Counted from the first letter of the stretch, positions 1 through 9,629 are shown. The stretch is DNA of 64,000 bases from G963677325 sp963810555 (GCA_963810555.1 CAWENX010000006.1:62001-126000), one strand, 5' to 3'. A program made the numbers and translations. The notes: generated by a model not told the origin, from the sequence alone.

Positions 1-6
1 ATAACT

Positions 7-173
7 GGTGTACGACAATATTCCCTTTTAATCGAAAAATACGGACTCATATGTATTTTCCCTTATTCCCTTATTTAATTTAGATTTAAAATAAGGGAAT
101 AAGGACTTCGGGGTATTGTTTACATGTTCTATTGAGGGAGTAAGGGAGAAGAAAGAGAATTTTGTCGTACACC
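7..173. repeat. Nested palindromic element at left edge (MITE-like candidate)
   Basis: A 12-bp inverted repeat, GGTGTACGACAA at 7-18 and TTGTCGTACACC at 162-173, encloses a perfect 16-bp palindrome with arms at 61-76 and 89-104 and a 12-nt loop. The arms carry the word CCCTTATT. The hexamer ATAACT lies immediately left (1-6) and again at 178-183, close to but not exactly at the right boundary. No coding potential is seen inside. It could be a small non-autonomous mobile element or a long hairpin. The family is not recognised. Confidence 0.5.
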
Positions 174-418
174 CGAAATAACTGCTTACCTTATAGTTTT
201 TATTAATCTGAATAAATTAGCGACATACTCAATTTTTACCTGACGCGGAATACATTCATAGAGTGATTTTACCTGAACCGTCACAGTTAGTTTTTCACAA
301 TACTTTTCTTCATTTAATATAAACTCACGAACATTTATCCTTTGAAGATGTTAAATTTATTGAAAGACGGGAAGCTAAAACAATGCTTCAGGAATCAGAA
401 GGATTTAATTTTAATATT
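174..418. other. AT-rich intergenic stretch upstream of the stress-protein gene
   Basis: No gene, tRNA or clear terminator is seen. A reading frame in phase with the downstream gene begins at ATG 383 and would add 12 residues, but these look like translated leader rather than protein. No confident TAnnTTTG promoter box was found. Confidence 0.4.
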
Positions 419-904
419 ATGAAAAAGATATTAATAGCGATTGATTACAACCCGACCGCCCAGAAGGTGGCGGAAATAGGATATTCATTGGGCAAGTCAA
501 TGAAAGCGGAAATAACACTGCTACATGTAATAAATGAGCCAAATTATTATTCTGCATTTGAATATGGTCCGAAATATGGTCCGATCATGGGATTTACCGG
601 TTATATCAATCCCAATATGTTTAAAATTGCCGAACCGAAAGAATTGGAACAGGATTCTTTGGATTTCCTTTCCAAAACCAAAGAATACTTGAAAGATGAA
701 AATATTAAAACAACCGTGACACAGGGTAATACCGCAGATGGTATTATCCGCACGGCTACTGAAATATCTGCCGATCTTATTGTTATAGGTTCACATAGCC
801 GGAGATGGTTGGAAAAGATCCTTATGGGCAGCGTAACCGAAGAAGTGCTTCGTCAGTCGACCATCCCGCTTTATATTGTTCCGACAAAAGAAAATCAGGC
901 TTGA
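419..904 (+). CDS. Universal stress protein (UspA family)
   Basis: A single-domain UspA protein of 161 residues with the Rossmann-like alpha/beta fold typical of soluble cytoplasmic stress proteins. The N-terminal strand reads KKILIAIDYNPTAQKVAEIG, and the C-terminal nucleotide-loop region reads VIGSHSRRWLEKILMGSV. That resembles the family's G-2x-G-9x-G(S/T) ATP motif with the second glycine replaced by serine, so ATP binding is plausible but not assured. I prefer ATG 419 because UspA proteins normally begin right at this first strand; an in-frame ATG at 383 would add a 12-residue tail with no family match. The gene lies about 200 bp upstream of cbpA on the same strand, in a stress/chaperone cluster. 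The precise function of such proteins is usually unknown. Confidence 0.88.
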   Translation: MKKILIAIDYNPTAQKVAEIGYSLGKSMKAEITLLHVINEPNYYSAFEYGPKYGPIMGFTGYINPNMFKIAEPKELEQDSLDFLSKTKEYLKDENIKTTVTQGNTADGIIRTATEISADLIVIGSHSRRWLEKILMGSVTEEVLRQSTIPLYIVPTKENQA

Positions 905-1101
905 TCCCCTGAAGAAACAGGATTATAATCTTATGGCGTTTCACGGAATAAATAAGCTTGAAGGTGATCTTTAAGAAACTATATCTCCTGATCTTATTGA
1001 ATCCTGTTCCTGTTTAAATTGCATTTATTATTTTCTGAGCCTTATGATGCACCCTATGATCTAAAAATATATTATTAATTTTGAGATAAAATGGAGTTTT
1101 T

Positions 1102-1980
1102 ATGTACATCGATTATTACAAGATTCTTGGAGTAGATAAAAATGCAACACAGGCCGAGATTAAAAATGCTTACCGCAAACTTGCAAGGAAATATCATCCT
1201 GATCTGAATCCCAATGACAAGGAAGCGAAAAGCAAATTTCAGCAAATCAACGAGGCGAACGAAGTACTGAGCGATCCCGAGAAACGTAAAAAATATGACC
1301 AATACGGAAAGGATTGGAAACATGCCGAGGAATTTGAAAAAGCCGGACAGTATCAGCAACAGACTTACACTTCGGGAGATCCCTGGTTCACGAGTTCAGA
1401 AGGAGATTTTTCCGATTTCTTCAACTCCCTGTTTGGCGGTTTCGGAAGGTCTTCAAGGAGACATCAGGTGAGATTCAAGGGTGAAGATTACAGCGCTGAA
1501 CTTCGGCTTGATCTGACCGATGTTTTAACTACCCATAAACGAACACTCACAATAAACGGTAAACAGGTCAGGATCACTATACCAGCAGGTATCGAGAACG
1601 GTCAGAAGATCAGGATACAGGGGTATGGAGGACCCGGAATGGACGGAGGGCCAAACGGGGATCTGTACATTACCTTCTCAATTGCCAATCATCCAGTTTT
1701 TAAAAGGGAAGGGAATAATCTGTACAGGACGGTTGATCTGAATTTGTACACAGCTGTTCTTGGCGGAGAGATTACAGTGGATACCCTGGATGGAAAGGTA
1801 AAATTAAAAGTGAAACCGGAAACTCAAAATGGTACAAGGGTCAAATTAAAAGGTAAAGGATTTCCAGTTTATAAAAAAGAGGGGCAATTCGGAGATCTTT
1901 ATATCACCTATGATATAAAAATTCCTACAAATCTGACAGAAAAACAAAAGGCCTTGTTCTCAGAATTGGCTAAAATATAA
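1102..1980 (+). CDS. cbpA: Curved DNA-binding protein / DnaJ-class co-chaperone CbpA
   Basis: A type II J-domain protein of 292 residues. The J domain (about 3-68) has the invariant HPD tripeptide in YHPDLNPNDKEAKSKF, needed to stimulate DnaK ATPase. A Gly/Phe-rich linker (about 100-120) follows, then two beta-sandwich substrate-binding domains typical of DnaJ C-termini (ITIPAGIENGQKIRIQGYGG; VKLKVKPETQNGTRVKLKGK). The zinc-finger domain of full-length DnaJ is absent, and the length fits CbpA. The next gene, 17 bp downstream, encodes a CbpM-like modulator, so the two form the standard cbpAM operon. ATG 1102 places the J domain directly at the N-terminus. Confidence 0.9.
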   Translation: MYIDYYKILGVDKNATQAEIKNAYRKLARKYHPDLNPNDKEAKSKFQQINEANEVLSDPEKRKKYDQYGKDWKHAEEFEKAGQYQQQTYTSGDPWFTSSEGDFSDFFNSLFGGFGRSSRRHQVRFKGEDYSAELRLDLTDVLTTHKRTLTINGKQVRITIPAGIENGQKIRIQGYGGPGMDGGPNGDLYITFSIANHPVFKREGNNLYRTVDLNLYTAVLGGEITVDTLDGKVKLKVKPETQNGTRVKLKGKGFPVYKKEGQFGDLYITYDIKIPTNLTEKQKALFSELAKI

Positions 1981-1997
1981 TTTAAAATTACAGACCC

Positions 1998-2288
1998 ATG
2001 GTAATGGAAGATTTAATACCGGCCAATGATTTTTGTATCAGCCATAATATAGAAATTTCATTCATTGATTCTCTTTCTGAATACGGATTGATCAATATCA
2101 CAACCATCGATGATACCGTGTTTCTTTATCCCAATCAATTGGAACACATTGAGAAAATATTCAGGCTTCATTACGATCTGGGTATTAATCTCGAAGGAAT
2201 CGAAACAATCACCTATTTACTTGACAGGATCGATGAAATGCAGAATGAAATTATCAGCCTTCAAAACAGACTGCGCCTTTATGAGTAA
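1998..2288 (+). CDS. cbpM: Chaperone modulator CbpM-like protein
   Basis: A 96-residue protein with the layout of CbpM/MerR-like modulators: a short winged-helix-like N-terminal part (ISFIDSLSEYGLI), then a helical C-terminal half ending in a coiled coil (LDRIDEMQNEIISLQNRLRL). In Escherichia coli, CbpM binds the J domain of CbpA and inhibits its co-chaperone and DNA-binding activity. The assignment here rests on size, helical pattern and immediate position after cbpA (17-bp gap, same strand). Sequence conservation in this family is low, so a generic MerR-like regulator cannot be excluded. Confidence 0.8.
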   Translation: MVMEDLIPANDFCISHNIEISFIDSLSEYGLINITTIDDTVFLYPNQLEHIEKIFRLHYDLGINLEGIETITYLLDRIDEMQNEIISLQNRLRLYE

Positions 2289-2494
2289 ACACATTTCTGA
2301 AAGATCATAACTCTTCTTTATTCTGATTGTATGCAGTTAATCTTTCACTGTATTGCTGAATCCTGCTTTTTGTTTTTTTAAATTTATTGAAAAATCAGTA
2401 AATGATGTAACTAATTCCTATTCCTACAGTTCCTATAATTCCCTGAAATTTCGTAAATTCTGCTGTTTATAAGTTTTAATTCAAAATAATTGAA

Positions 2495-3490
2495 ATGAAC
2501 AGGCAGATTATATTAAAATCAAGGCCGGTGGGAATACCGGTTTCTGAAAATTTCTCCATACGGGAAGCTCCTGAACAGCAAGTGCAGGAAAACGAACTGT
2601 TAATAAAATCCCGTTTTATCTCCGTTGATCCTTATATGCGGGGACGAATGGGAACTGCAAAGTCAAACATGCCCCAATTTGAGGTTGGTGAACCTCCTAA
2701 AGGAGCCATACTGGCAGAGGTTATCGAGAGCAGGCATCCTGATTTTCAGCCCGGAGATATTGTAAAGGGAAATTTTCCCTGGCAGGAATTTATTGTTGTG
2801 AAGGGTGATAAGGCATCCCGTATCATTTCAGAGGTGCCTTCCATAAGTGACTATCTTGGGATCCTGGGATTAACCGGTTTAACGGCTTATTTTGGCTTTC
2901 TTGAAATAGGCAATCCTGTTCCGGGTGAAACCGTCGTTGTTTCGGGGGCGGCGGGGGCAGTAGGGCATGTCGTGGGACAGCTTGCCAAATTGAAAGGCTG
3001 TCGTGTGATTGGAATCGCGGGAAGTGATGAGAAAATCGATTTTCTTAAAAACAAACTCCATTTTGACGAAGCTCTCAATTATCACAAAGAGCACTGGAAG
3101 GAAGAATTTTCTTCTGTCTGCATGGAAGGAGTTGATATTTACTTTGATAATGTAGGAGGAGAAATCTCGGATGTTGTCTTAAAGTACATCAACAAATTTG
3201 CAAGGATTATTATTTGCGGTCAGATATCACAATACAACAACGTGAATCCTTCCTTCGGTCCCAGAGTACAATCTATGTTAATCGGGAAAAGCGCAATTAT
3301 TCAGAGTTTCACTGTAAATAATTACTCCGATCAGTTTGACAAAGCCATTAAAGAATTAACATCCTGGATTAAATCCGGTAAACTTGTCAGTCACGAAACC
3401 ATAATAAAAGGATTTGAAAATTTACCGCTTGCCTTTATCGGGTTGTTTCAGGGTAAAAATACAGGAAAATATGTGGTTGAAATTCCGTAA
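2495..3490 (+). CDS. NADP-dependent zinc-independent oxidoreductase (MDR superfamily, leukotriene B4 12-hydroxydehydrogenase/CurA-like)
   Basis: A 331-residue medium-chain dehydrogenase/reductase. An N-terminal GroES-like domain (about 1-125) contains the subgroup sequence SRFISVDPYMRGRM. The Rossmann domain has the nucleotide motif VSGAAGAVGHVVGQLAKLKG (about 150-170), and the DIYFDNVGGEISDVVL and IICGQISQYN signatures follow. There are no zinc-ligand cysteines, as expected for quinone or alkenal/one reductases. Relatives reduce alpha,beta-unsaturated ketones or aldehydes with NADPH, and a detoxification role is the usual inference. The gene stands alone, with about 200 bp upstream lacking other genes. 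Confidence 0.87.
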   Translation: MNRQIILKSRPVGIPVSENFSIREAPEQQVQENELLIKSRFISVDPYMRGRMGTAKSNMPQFEVGEPPKGAILAEVIESRHPDFQPGDIVKGNFPWQEFIVVKGDKASRIISEVPSISDYLGILGLTGLTAYFGFLEIGNPVPGETVVVSGAAGAVGHVVGQLAKLKGCRVIGIAGSDEKIDFLKNKLHFDEALNYHKEHWKEEFSSVCMEGVDIYFDNVGGEISDVVLKYINKFARIIICGQISQYNNVNPSFGPRVQSMLIGKSAIIQSFTVNNYSDQFDKAIKELTSWIKSGKLVSHETIIKGFENLPLAFIGLFQGKNTGKYVVEIP

Positions 3491-3572
3491 TTAAATATGT
3501 CGGGTAATATGCCTTGAATTTTTAACAGATACTGCCAATTCATAATTACTTAACCTTAAGACTCTATGAGCT

Positions 3573-5723
3573 ATGAAAAAGAAATCCGATGTCTGGATCA
3601 GACTTATCGTAGTGATTATTCTATTGTTGATTTTCTGTTTTAACTGCAAAAAAGGAGAAGTCATTAAGGTCACTCCGACTGTCACCATTTCAGCAGTCAC
3701 AAATATCACTTCTGCTTCAGCTTCAAGCGGAGGAACAGTTACCTCTGACGGAGGAGCAAAAGTTACTTCCCGCGGCGTCTGTTGGTGTACAGACCAGAAC
3801 CCGACAACTGCCAACGATAAAAACGTCAGCGGTACGGGAACAGGCAGTTTTATAAGCTCTCTTTCCGGATTGACGCCAGGTACTGCTTACAATGTCAAGG
3901 CTTTTGCCATTAATGAGATGGGAACCTCATACAGCAACCAGGTAACTTTTACCACCTTGAGCACTGTTCCTGTCCTGACAACTACCGATGTCACAAATTC
4001 GGGAGCAAATTCTGCCACCAGCGGCGGTAGTATCACAAGCGATGGCGGATCCGAGATCACGGCACGCGGAGTCTGCTGGAGTAAGAATCAGAATCCGACA
4101 ATCGCCGATTCTTACACTTCAGATGGTACAGGAATCGGTAATTTTACGAGTCAGATAACCGGGCTCCAAAATGGCACCACTTATTATATAAGGGCTTATG
4201 CCACTAACGGTATGGGTACAGCTTACGGAAATACTGTAATTGTTTCAGTAGCTGCTTCTCTTCCCACCTTGACCACTGCTTTAACCACTGCGACTGCATT
4301 CAACTCTGCAGTCAGCGGTGGAAATATCACGGATGACGGAGGTGGAGCCATCATTGCCCGAGGTGTATGCTGGAGCCTCTTGCAGAATCCTACAACCGAT
4401 GATCCCCATACTACGGACGGTACAGGTAAAGGCAGTTACACAAGCCAGATCACAGGATTAAATCCCGCTACAACATATTACGTCCGGGCTTATGCAACCA
4501 ACAGTGCCGGAACAGCATACGGAAACGAAGTCCCTGTTACAACCCCGCCGACTGTACCCACGCTTACTACCAATGTTGTTACCAATCTCCAACCGTACTC
4601 GGTCGTCTGCGGCGGAAATATCACTGGTGATGGAGGAGCCGCTGTAACGGCGAGGGGGGTGTGCTGGAGCCTCAATCAGAATCCTTCACTCGCGGATCTT
4701 CACTCGACAGAAGGCTCCGGTACAGGAAATTTCAACAGTCAGATAACAGGATTATCGCCATGTACTACTTATTATTTCAGGGCTTACGCAACCAACAGCG
4801 TAGGGACTTCGTATGGCGAAAACCAATCTGCAACAACTCCCGGTGTTTTACCTGTAGTAGTTTCGGGGTCAATTACAGATACTCTCGCACGAACAGCAAG
4901 CGCCGGAGGTAATGTTACCGATGACGGCGGAGCTCCGGTGACTGCCCGTGGAGTGTGCTGGAGCAATGCGCCGGGTCCCACAATCAATAATTCAAAAACA
5001 ACTGACGGCGCCGGGACCGGAACTTTTATCGGCCATCTGACCGGGCTTTTGCCATATACTACTTACTATCTCCGGGCTTATGCGACCAACTGTGCCGGAA
5101 CAGCATACGGAGAGGAGGTTTCATTTAAAACGTTGGTCGATGACGTGGATGGTAATATTTATCACTATGTGACGATCGGAACCCAGGTGTGGCTTGTGGA
5201 AAACATGAGGGTTACAAAATTGAATGACGGAACGCCTATTCTGCAGGTCACTGACGACGCCTCCTGGTCGTCTCTTACCACACCTCGTTATTGCTGGCCT
5301 AATAATTTAATTGCCAATAAAGAACCTTATGGTGCATTATATAATTATGCCACAGTAAATACAGGAAAACTATGCCCTTCAGGATGGCATGTGCCTAATG
5401 ACACAGAAGGATTAGTCCTGGCCGATTTTCTTGGAGGTGCCTCGGCAGCAGGCGGAAAACTTAAAGAAGCAGGCACCTCTCATTGGCAGGCACCAAATGC
5501 CGGAGCCACAAACGAAACAGGTTTCACTGCGCTTCCCAGTGGTTTCAGATACTGGGGCGGCACATTCACTGAATTCAGATTTGGCAGTTATTTGTGGATT
5601 CTGAGGCCCATCGATTCAACTCACGCGGTGAGTGCCTATTTAAGTTATCTTTCAGGGCAGTTACTTTATAATCCCGATGAATACATGCCATCCGGGCAAT
5701 CGGTGCGCTGTATTGCAGATTAA
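3573..5723 (+). CDS. Surface lipoprotein with Fn3-like repeats and C-terminal FISUMP domain
   Basis: A 716-residue exported protein. The N-terminus has a positively charged start, a hydrophobic segment (IRLIVVIILLLIFCF) and a cysteine in FCFNCKKGE that could be the lipidated residue, although the lipobox is not ideal. Five consecutive repeats of about 93 residues follow (about 33-510). Each carries the pattern SGGxxTxDGGxxxTARGVCWS, then an aromatic-rich LxPxTTYYxRAYATNxxGTAYG edge resembling fibronectin type III strands. The C-terminal part (about 520-716) is a FISUMP domain: QVWLVENMRVTKLNDGTPI, YGALYNYATVNTGKLCPSGW and a terminal GQSVRCIAD. Such proteins are common surface lipoproteins in Bacteroidota and Fibrobacter, with unknown ligand. 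No T9SS C-terminal sorting domain is seen. ATG 3573 fits the signal peptide. Confidence 0.85.
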   Translation: MKKKSDVWIRLIVVIILLLIFCFNCKKGEVIKVTPTVTISAVTNITSASASSGGTVTSDGGAKVTSRGVCWCTDQNPTTANDKNVSGTGTGSFISSLSGLTPGTAYNVKAFAINEMGTSYSNQVTFTTLSTVPVLTTTDVTNSGANSATSGGSITSDGGSEITARGVCWSKNQNPTIADSYTSDGTGIGNFTSQITGLQNGTTYYIRAYATNGMGTAYGNTVIVSVAASLPTLTTALTTATAFNSAVSGGNITDDGGGAIIARGVCWSLLQNPTTDDPHTTDGTGKGSYTSQITGLNPATTYYVRAYATNSAGTAYGNEVPVTTPPTVPTLTTNVVTNLQPYSVVCGGNITGDGGAAVTARGVCWSLNQNPSLADLHSTEGSGTGNFNSQITGLSPCTTYYFRAYATNSVGTSYGENQSATTPGVLPVVVSGSITDTLARTASAGGNVTDDGGAPVTARGVCWSNAPGPTINNSKTTDGAGTGTFIGHLTGLLPYTTYYLRAYATNCAGTAYGEEVSFKTLVDDVDGNIYHYVTIGTQVWLVENMRVTKLNDGTPILQVTDDASWSSLTTPRYCWPNNLIANKEPYGALYNYATVNTGKLCPSGWHVPNDTEGLVLADFLGGASAAGGKLKEAGTSHWQAPNAGATNETGFTALPSGFRYWGGTFTEFRFGSYLWILRPIDSTHAVSAYLSYLSGQLLYNPDEYMPSGQSVRCIAD

Positions 5724-5968
5724 ATATCTAAAGGATTAAATCATTAAAGGGTGCCTTTCCGAAAAGGTCTTGATGAAATATTAAAAACTATTCGTTTCAT
5801 CATTAGGGTGAAAAACCAGGTTTCTCTCTTTGAATTCATTTAAATTTTCTTTCACAAAATATAAAATAAAAGTAATATTGTTTTGTATTTCTTTTTATCC
5901 TAACTTACTAAATGTTATTCTATAATTCTGTTATTGCAATATTATGGATATATTAAACCCATTAAGTT

Positions 5969-6739
5969 ATGAAAAAAACAATCTTCTCCGTATCGATTCT
6001 GCTGACTTTTGTCGCAGTTACATTTTGTTTAAACAGTACTTATGCCCAGGGCACATGGCTGGGAGTAAAAGGCGGACTAAGCATTCCAAGCCTTCAGGAT
6101 GGTAATACAGAACTGAGTAAGGGATATAAATCCCGTTTTGGCCCTGACTTTGGTATTCTTGCCTGGCATGATTATACAGAACATTTCGCCATACAGGTCG
6201 AATTGTCATATGTCAGCCAGGGAGGGGTAAAGAAAGGAATGCAGATACTTGAGTCTTCAATGCTTTCCGGACTTCCCGTTCCGGAGGGTACTCCGCTGTA
6301 TGCAAATTTTAAATCCGAAGCTATCATGAATTATATTGAGCTTCCCCTGTTAGCGAAATACAATATTCCGGTCAACAGCAAATGTAAATTATATATCGAT
6401 GCCGGTCCTAATTTCGGGTACCTTGTTGTCGGCAAAAACAATACAAGCGGGATGAGTCAGATTTATCTTGACCTCGCGGGGACAATGCCATTATCTGTTG
6501 AAGGTCAGCCTTTGCCTGCCCAGGACTTTAAGGCTGATACCGACATAAAAAATGATCTGAAAAAGATGAATATTGGTTTTACGGGCGGAGTGGGACTTTC
6601 AAGGAATCTGGGACCCGGTGATATTATCTTTGATCTGCGTGGATCATATGGTTTTACAAAGGTGCAGAAAGACCCGGTAAACGGACAGAACAATACAGGA
6701 TGCCTGGTTATTTCGGTAGGTTATGCCCTGAAAATATAG
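5969..6739 (+). CDS. Outer-membrane beta-barrel protein (PorT-like family)
   Basis: A 256-residue exported protein with a clear signal peptide (MKKTIFSVSILLTFVAVTFC, then STYAQG as likely cleavage region). The mature part has alternating amphipathic strands (WLGVKGGLSIPS; FAIQVELSYVSQGGVKKG; MNYIELPLLAKYNIPV; LYIDAGPNFGYLV) and a final strand LVISVGYALKI. This is the usual pattern of small eight- to ten-stranded barrels annotated as PorT-family or outer-membrane-protein beta-barrel domains in Bacteroidota. There is no obvious operon partner: the FISUMP gene ends about 245 bp upstream and galE is convergent. The cargo or role cannot be told from sequence. Confidence 0.8.
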   Translation: MKKTIFSVSILLTFVAVTFCLNSTYAQGTWLGVKGGLSIPSLQDGNTELSKGYKSRFGPDFGILAWHDYTEHFAIQVELSYVSQGGVKKGMQILESSMLSGLPVPEGTPLYANFKSEAIMNYIELPLLAKYNIPVNSKCKLYIDAGPNFGYLVVGKNNTSGMSQIYLDLAGTMPLSVEGQPLPAQDFKADTDIKNDLKKMNIGFTGGVGLSRNLGPGDIIFDLRGSYGFTKVQKDPVNGQNNTGCLVISVGYALKI

Positions 6740-6750
6740 TTTTTAAGAGA

Positions 6751-6857
6751 AAATGAGAGAGTGATAAAATTAAGAGGGTGAGATGGTGAGAACGTGAGAA
6801 AATCTCTCCTCTCATCTTCTCACCTTCCCACCTTCTCGCCCTCTCACTTTCTCATTT
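6751..6857. terminator. Repetitive inverted repeat between convergent genes (possible bidirectional terminator)
   Basis: The gap between the barrel-protein gene and galE is built from GTGAG/GTGAGA words on the left and matching CTCAC/TCTCAC words on the right. The outer arms AAATGAGA (6751-6758) and TCTCATTT (6850-6857) are exact inverses. The right arm overlaps the last codons of galE. It may form a long imperfect hairpin ending both transcripts, but there is no clean U-tract. Confidence 0.4.
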
Positions 6858-7886
6858 ATTCTCCATGTTTCTTAAATTTTTCTCCCACTTCCATGCAGAA
6901 CGAAGTGTATCCTCAAGGGAGGTTGCAGCTTTCCATCCGAGGACCTTATTGGCTTTTGTAGTATCAGCCCAGATTTTTTCGATATCGCCCGGACGTCTGT
7001 TTGTAATCTTATAATTCAGTCTGACTCCAGTGGCAGATTCAAAAGCTTTGATCACCTCAAGCACTGATATCCCCTTGCCGGTCCCCACATTGAAGTATTC
7101 ATAGGGATCACCGTTTTTATTGCTGATTAACCTGTCAACAGCATAAACATGAGCTTTGGCAAGATCCACCACATTGATATAATCACGGATACAGCTCCCG
7201 TCGGGAGTATTGTAATCATTTCCGAAAACATTGAGTTGTTTTCTTACTCCGGCCGCAGTCTGAGTAATAAAAGGAACCAGGTTATTGGGAACTCCTCGCG
7301 GCAGTTCTCCAATCAGTGCTGAAGGATGGGCGCCTATCGGATTAAAATATCTCAGCGAAATCCCTTTCATTCCCGGCGTCACATTCACAAAATCCCTGAT
7401 CATGTCTTCGCTGACCGCTTTTGTATTCCCGTAAGGCGACTCAGCAGGTTTCCTTGGTGTCGCTTCAGTGACCGGCAACCGATCCGGCTGACCATAAATG
7501 GTACAGGAAGAAGAGAAAACAATATTGGATACACCGAATTTTGCCATGCAGTCAAGCAGGTTTAACAGCGATACAAGGTTATTCCTGTAATACATAAGGG
7601 GCTTCTCCACCGATTCACCCACTGCTTTAAAAGCAGCAAAATGGACAATTGCCTCAATATCTCTGTATTTCCTGAAAAATGAAACCAGTCTTGGCTTTCT
7701 CTGAAGATTGAATTCCTCGAAAGCCGGCCTCACTCCGCTGATCTTTTCAATCTGATCCACCACCCCGGCTGCTGAGTTGGAAAGATCATCGATAATAACC
7801 ACCTCGTATCCGGCAGCCTGAAGTTCCACAACTGTGTGTGAACCGATATATCCTGTGCCGCCTGTCACCAATAATTGTTTCCCCAT
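6852..7886 (-). CDS. galE: UDP-glucose 4-epimerase
   Basis: A 344-residue extended short-chain dehydrogenase interconverting UDP-glucose and UDP-galactose with tightly bound NAD. The N-terminal dinucleotide motif is GGTGYIGSHTVVELQAAGYE. The catalytic Ser/Tyr/Lys set is visible in VFSSSCTIYGQPDRLPVTE and ESPYGNTKAVSED (YxxxK). Further GalE signatures are LRYFNPIGAHPS, GSCIRDYINVVDLAKAHVYA and the C-terminal RPGDIEKIWADTTKANKVLGW. The length matches the family. The gene is monocistronic here and convergent with the upstream barrel-protein gene. It probably supplies UDP-galactose for surface polysaccharide or the Leloir pathway. Confidence 0.95.
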   Translation of the reverse strand: MGKQLLVTGGTGYIGSHTVVELQAAGYEVVIIDDLSNSAAGVVDQIEKISGVRPAFEEFNLQRKPRLVSFFRKYRDIEAIVHFAAFKAVGESVEKPLMYYRNNLVSLLNLLDCMAKFGVSNIVFSSSCTIYGQPDRLPVTEATPRKPAESPYGNTKAVSEDMIRDFVNVTPGMKGISLRYFNPIGAHPSALIGELPRGVPNNLVPFITQTAAGVRKQLNVFGNDYNTPDGSCIRDYINVVDLAKAHVYAVDRLISNKNGDPYEYFNVGTGKGISVLEVIKAFESATGVRLNYKITNRRPGDIEKIWADTTKANKVLGWKAATSLEDTLRSAWKWEKNLRNMENK

Positions 7887-8085
7887 ATTTAATTTGTTTT
7901 CGGAAATTCAAAATTACAATTATTAAAATGAACATGACCGATTTAAAAAAGGTAAAATCATAATTATGTGATTATTCACTACTGTTGAAACGAATCCTGC
8001 AAAAGCTGATCAATAATGAAATGATTTTTATAAATTCCGGCCTTGAAACAGATTCTATAATTTACAAATATTTCAATACCGGCTT

Positions 8086-9498
8086 GTGAAAATATCAATT
8101 ACTCTTATTATTTCGTTTGTATTCCTTTCAGCATGTCATCAGAATGGAAAAATTCTGTGGATCAGTTCAACGGCTGATCAGCCTTGGATAATCAATAAAC
8201 CGGTAAGTCCGGTCAAAGTTAATCTTCAGAAGAGCGGGATTATTGTCAGAACCGATCAGGTGAGACAAACCATCGACGGTTTCGGAGGCTGCTTTAATGA
8301 ATTGGGATGGGAAGCTTTGAAGATATTGAGCCCTGAAAAGAAAGATTCAGTGCTCAGGTCCCTTTTCGATACCATCACAGGCTGCCGGTTCAATATCTGC
8401 CGCATGCCTGCCGGTGCAAACGACTATTCTGTGGATTGGTACAGTTATGATGAAACTCCCGATGATTACGAAATGAACCATTTCAGTATTGATCGCGATA
8501 AGGAACGACTGATCCCGTACATCAGATCAGCCCAAAAAATCAGGCCTGACCTTAAAATCTGGGCGTCTCCGTGGTGCCCTCCCTCCTGGATGAAAACGAA
8601 TCATCATTATGCCTGCACCTCAGATCCGAATACCAATGATTTACCTGTCAACCGTCAGGGAAAAGAGATGGTTACCCAGTTCCGGATGGAGCCCCCTGTG
8701 TTGAAAGCCTATGCGCTCTATTTTGAAAAATTCATACAGGCTTATGCCTCCGAAGGAATTAATATATCTGAGATTCATCCCCAAAATGAACTGAATTCAT
8801 GCCAGGATTTTCCTTCCTGCATTTGGCGTCCCGGGGATATGGCAACCTTCATCGGAAAATATCTTGGACCGCAATTGGAAGCCGCCAATTTAAAAACCGA
8901 AATATGGCTTGGAACAATCGAGCGTCCGCAAATGGATCGGATCGATCCTATTCTTGAAAATCCCGAAGCCAAAAAATACATCCGGGGAGTTGGTTTTCAA
9001 TGGGCAGGAAAAGGAGCTATTCCATTGGTTCATGATAAGTATCCTTCCCTTAAACTGATGCAAACCGAAACCGAATGCGGAAACGGATCAAACGATTGGG
9101 CCGCAGCCGAACATACTTTCAGGCTCATGCATCACTATTTCAGTAATGGTGCAAGCGCTTATATGTATTGGAATATGGTGCTGAACGAAACAGGAAAGAG
9201 CCGGTGGGGATGGAAACAAAATTCCATGATAACCGTCAATTCAATAAACAAGACAGTAAAATACAATCCTGAATTTTATCTGATGAAACATCTCAGTGCA
9301 TTTGTCAATCCCGGAGCTCATTATCTGGAAACCGATAAGGCAAATGAAAACATCCTGGCTTTTAAAAACCGTGATTCGGTCATAATCTTTAACTATAATC
9401 CGGGAGAATCAAAAGAAGCCACTTTCACTCTTGATGATCAGTCCTTTACCGTTAACCTTGCCGCCAAATCATTCAATACCTTCAGAATTAAACGGTAA
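8086..9498 (+). CDS. Glycoside hydrolase family 30 lipoprotein (glucosylceramidase-like)
   Basis: A 470-residue secreted glycosidase. GTG 8086 gives a lipoprotein signal peptide ending in FVFLSACHQN, so the enzyme is likely lipid-anchored in the envelope. The fold is a (beta/alpha)8 barrel of GH30 type: IDGFGGCFNELGWEAL at the start, CRMPAGANDYS, IWASPWCPPSWMKTN, then the proposed acid/base glutamate in EIHPQNELNSCQ and the nucleophile in KLMQTETECGNG. GGASAYMYWNM-type sequence and a C-terminal beta-sandwich (about 400-470) follow. Known GH30 enzymes cleave beta-glucosyl, beta-xylosyl or beta-1,6-glucan bonds, and the exact substrate cannot be read here. The gene is not inside a recognisable SusCD polysaccharide-utilisation locus. 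Confidence 0.88.
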   Translation: MKISITLIISFVFLSACHQNGKILWISSTADQPWIINKPVSPVKVNLQKSGIIVRTDQVRQTIDGFGGCFNELGWEALKILSPEKKDSVLRSLFDTITGCRFNICRMPAGANDYSVDWYSYDETPDDYEMNHFSIDRDKERLIPYIRSAQKIRPDLKIWASPWCPPSWMKTNHHYACTSDPNTNDLPVNRQGKEMVTQFRMEPPVLKAYALYFEKFIQAYASEGINISEIHPQNELNSCQDFPSCIWRPGDMATFIGKYLGPQLEAANLKTEIWLGTIERPQMDRIDPILENPEAKKYIRGVGFQWAGKGAIPLVHDKYPSLKLMQTETECGNGSNDWAAAEHTFRLMHHYFSNGASAYMYWNMVLNETGKSRWGWKQNSMITVNSINKTVKYNPEFYLMKHLSAFVNPGAHYLETDKANENILAFKNRDSVIIFNYNPGESKEATFTLDDQSFTVNLAAKSFNTFRIKR

Positions 9499-9629
9499 AA
9501 ACTTTTAGCAGTTTTACATTTGGCATCTGGTTGAGTTATTTAGGCAAGTTTAAGGACTATTCTGAATAACTGTCCGCGAAACCCGCCATAATTTCCTCTT
9601 CTCAGGATCAGCATCCCTGATATCCAATA

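Noticed and set aside
1075..1359. Minus-strand frame of 94 codons within cbpA
   Set aside because: It is a shadow of the cbpA coding sequence; the opposite strand has the clear J-domain protein.
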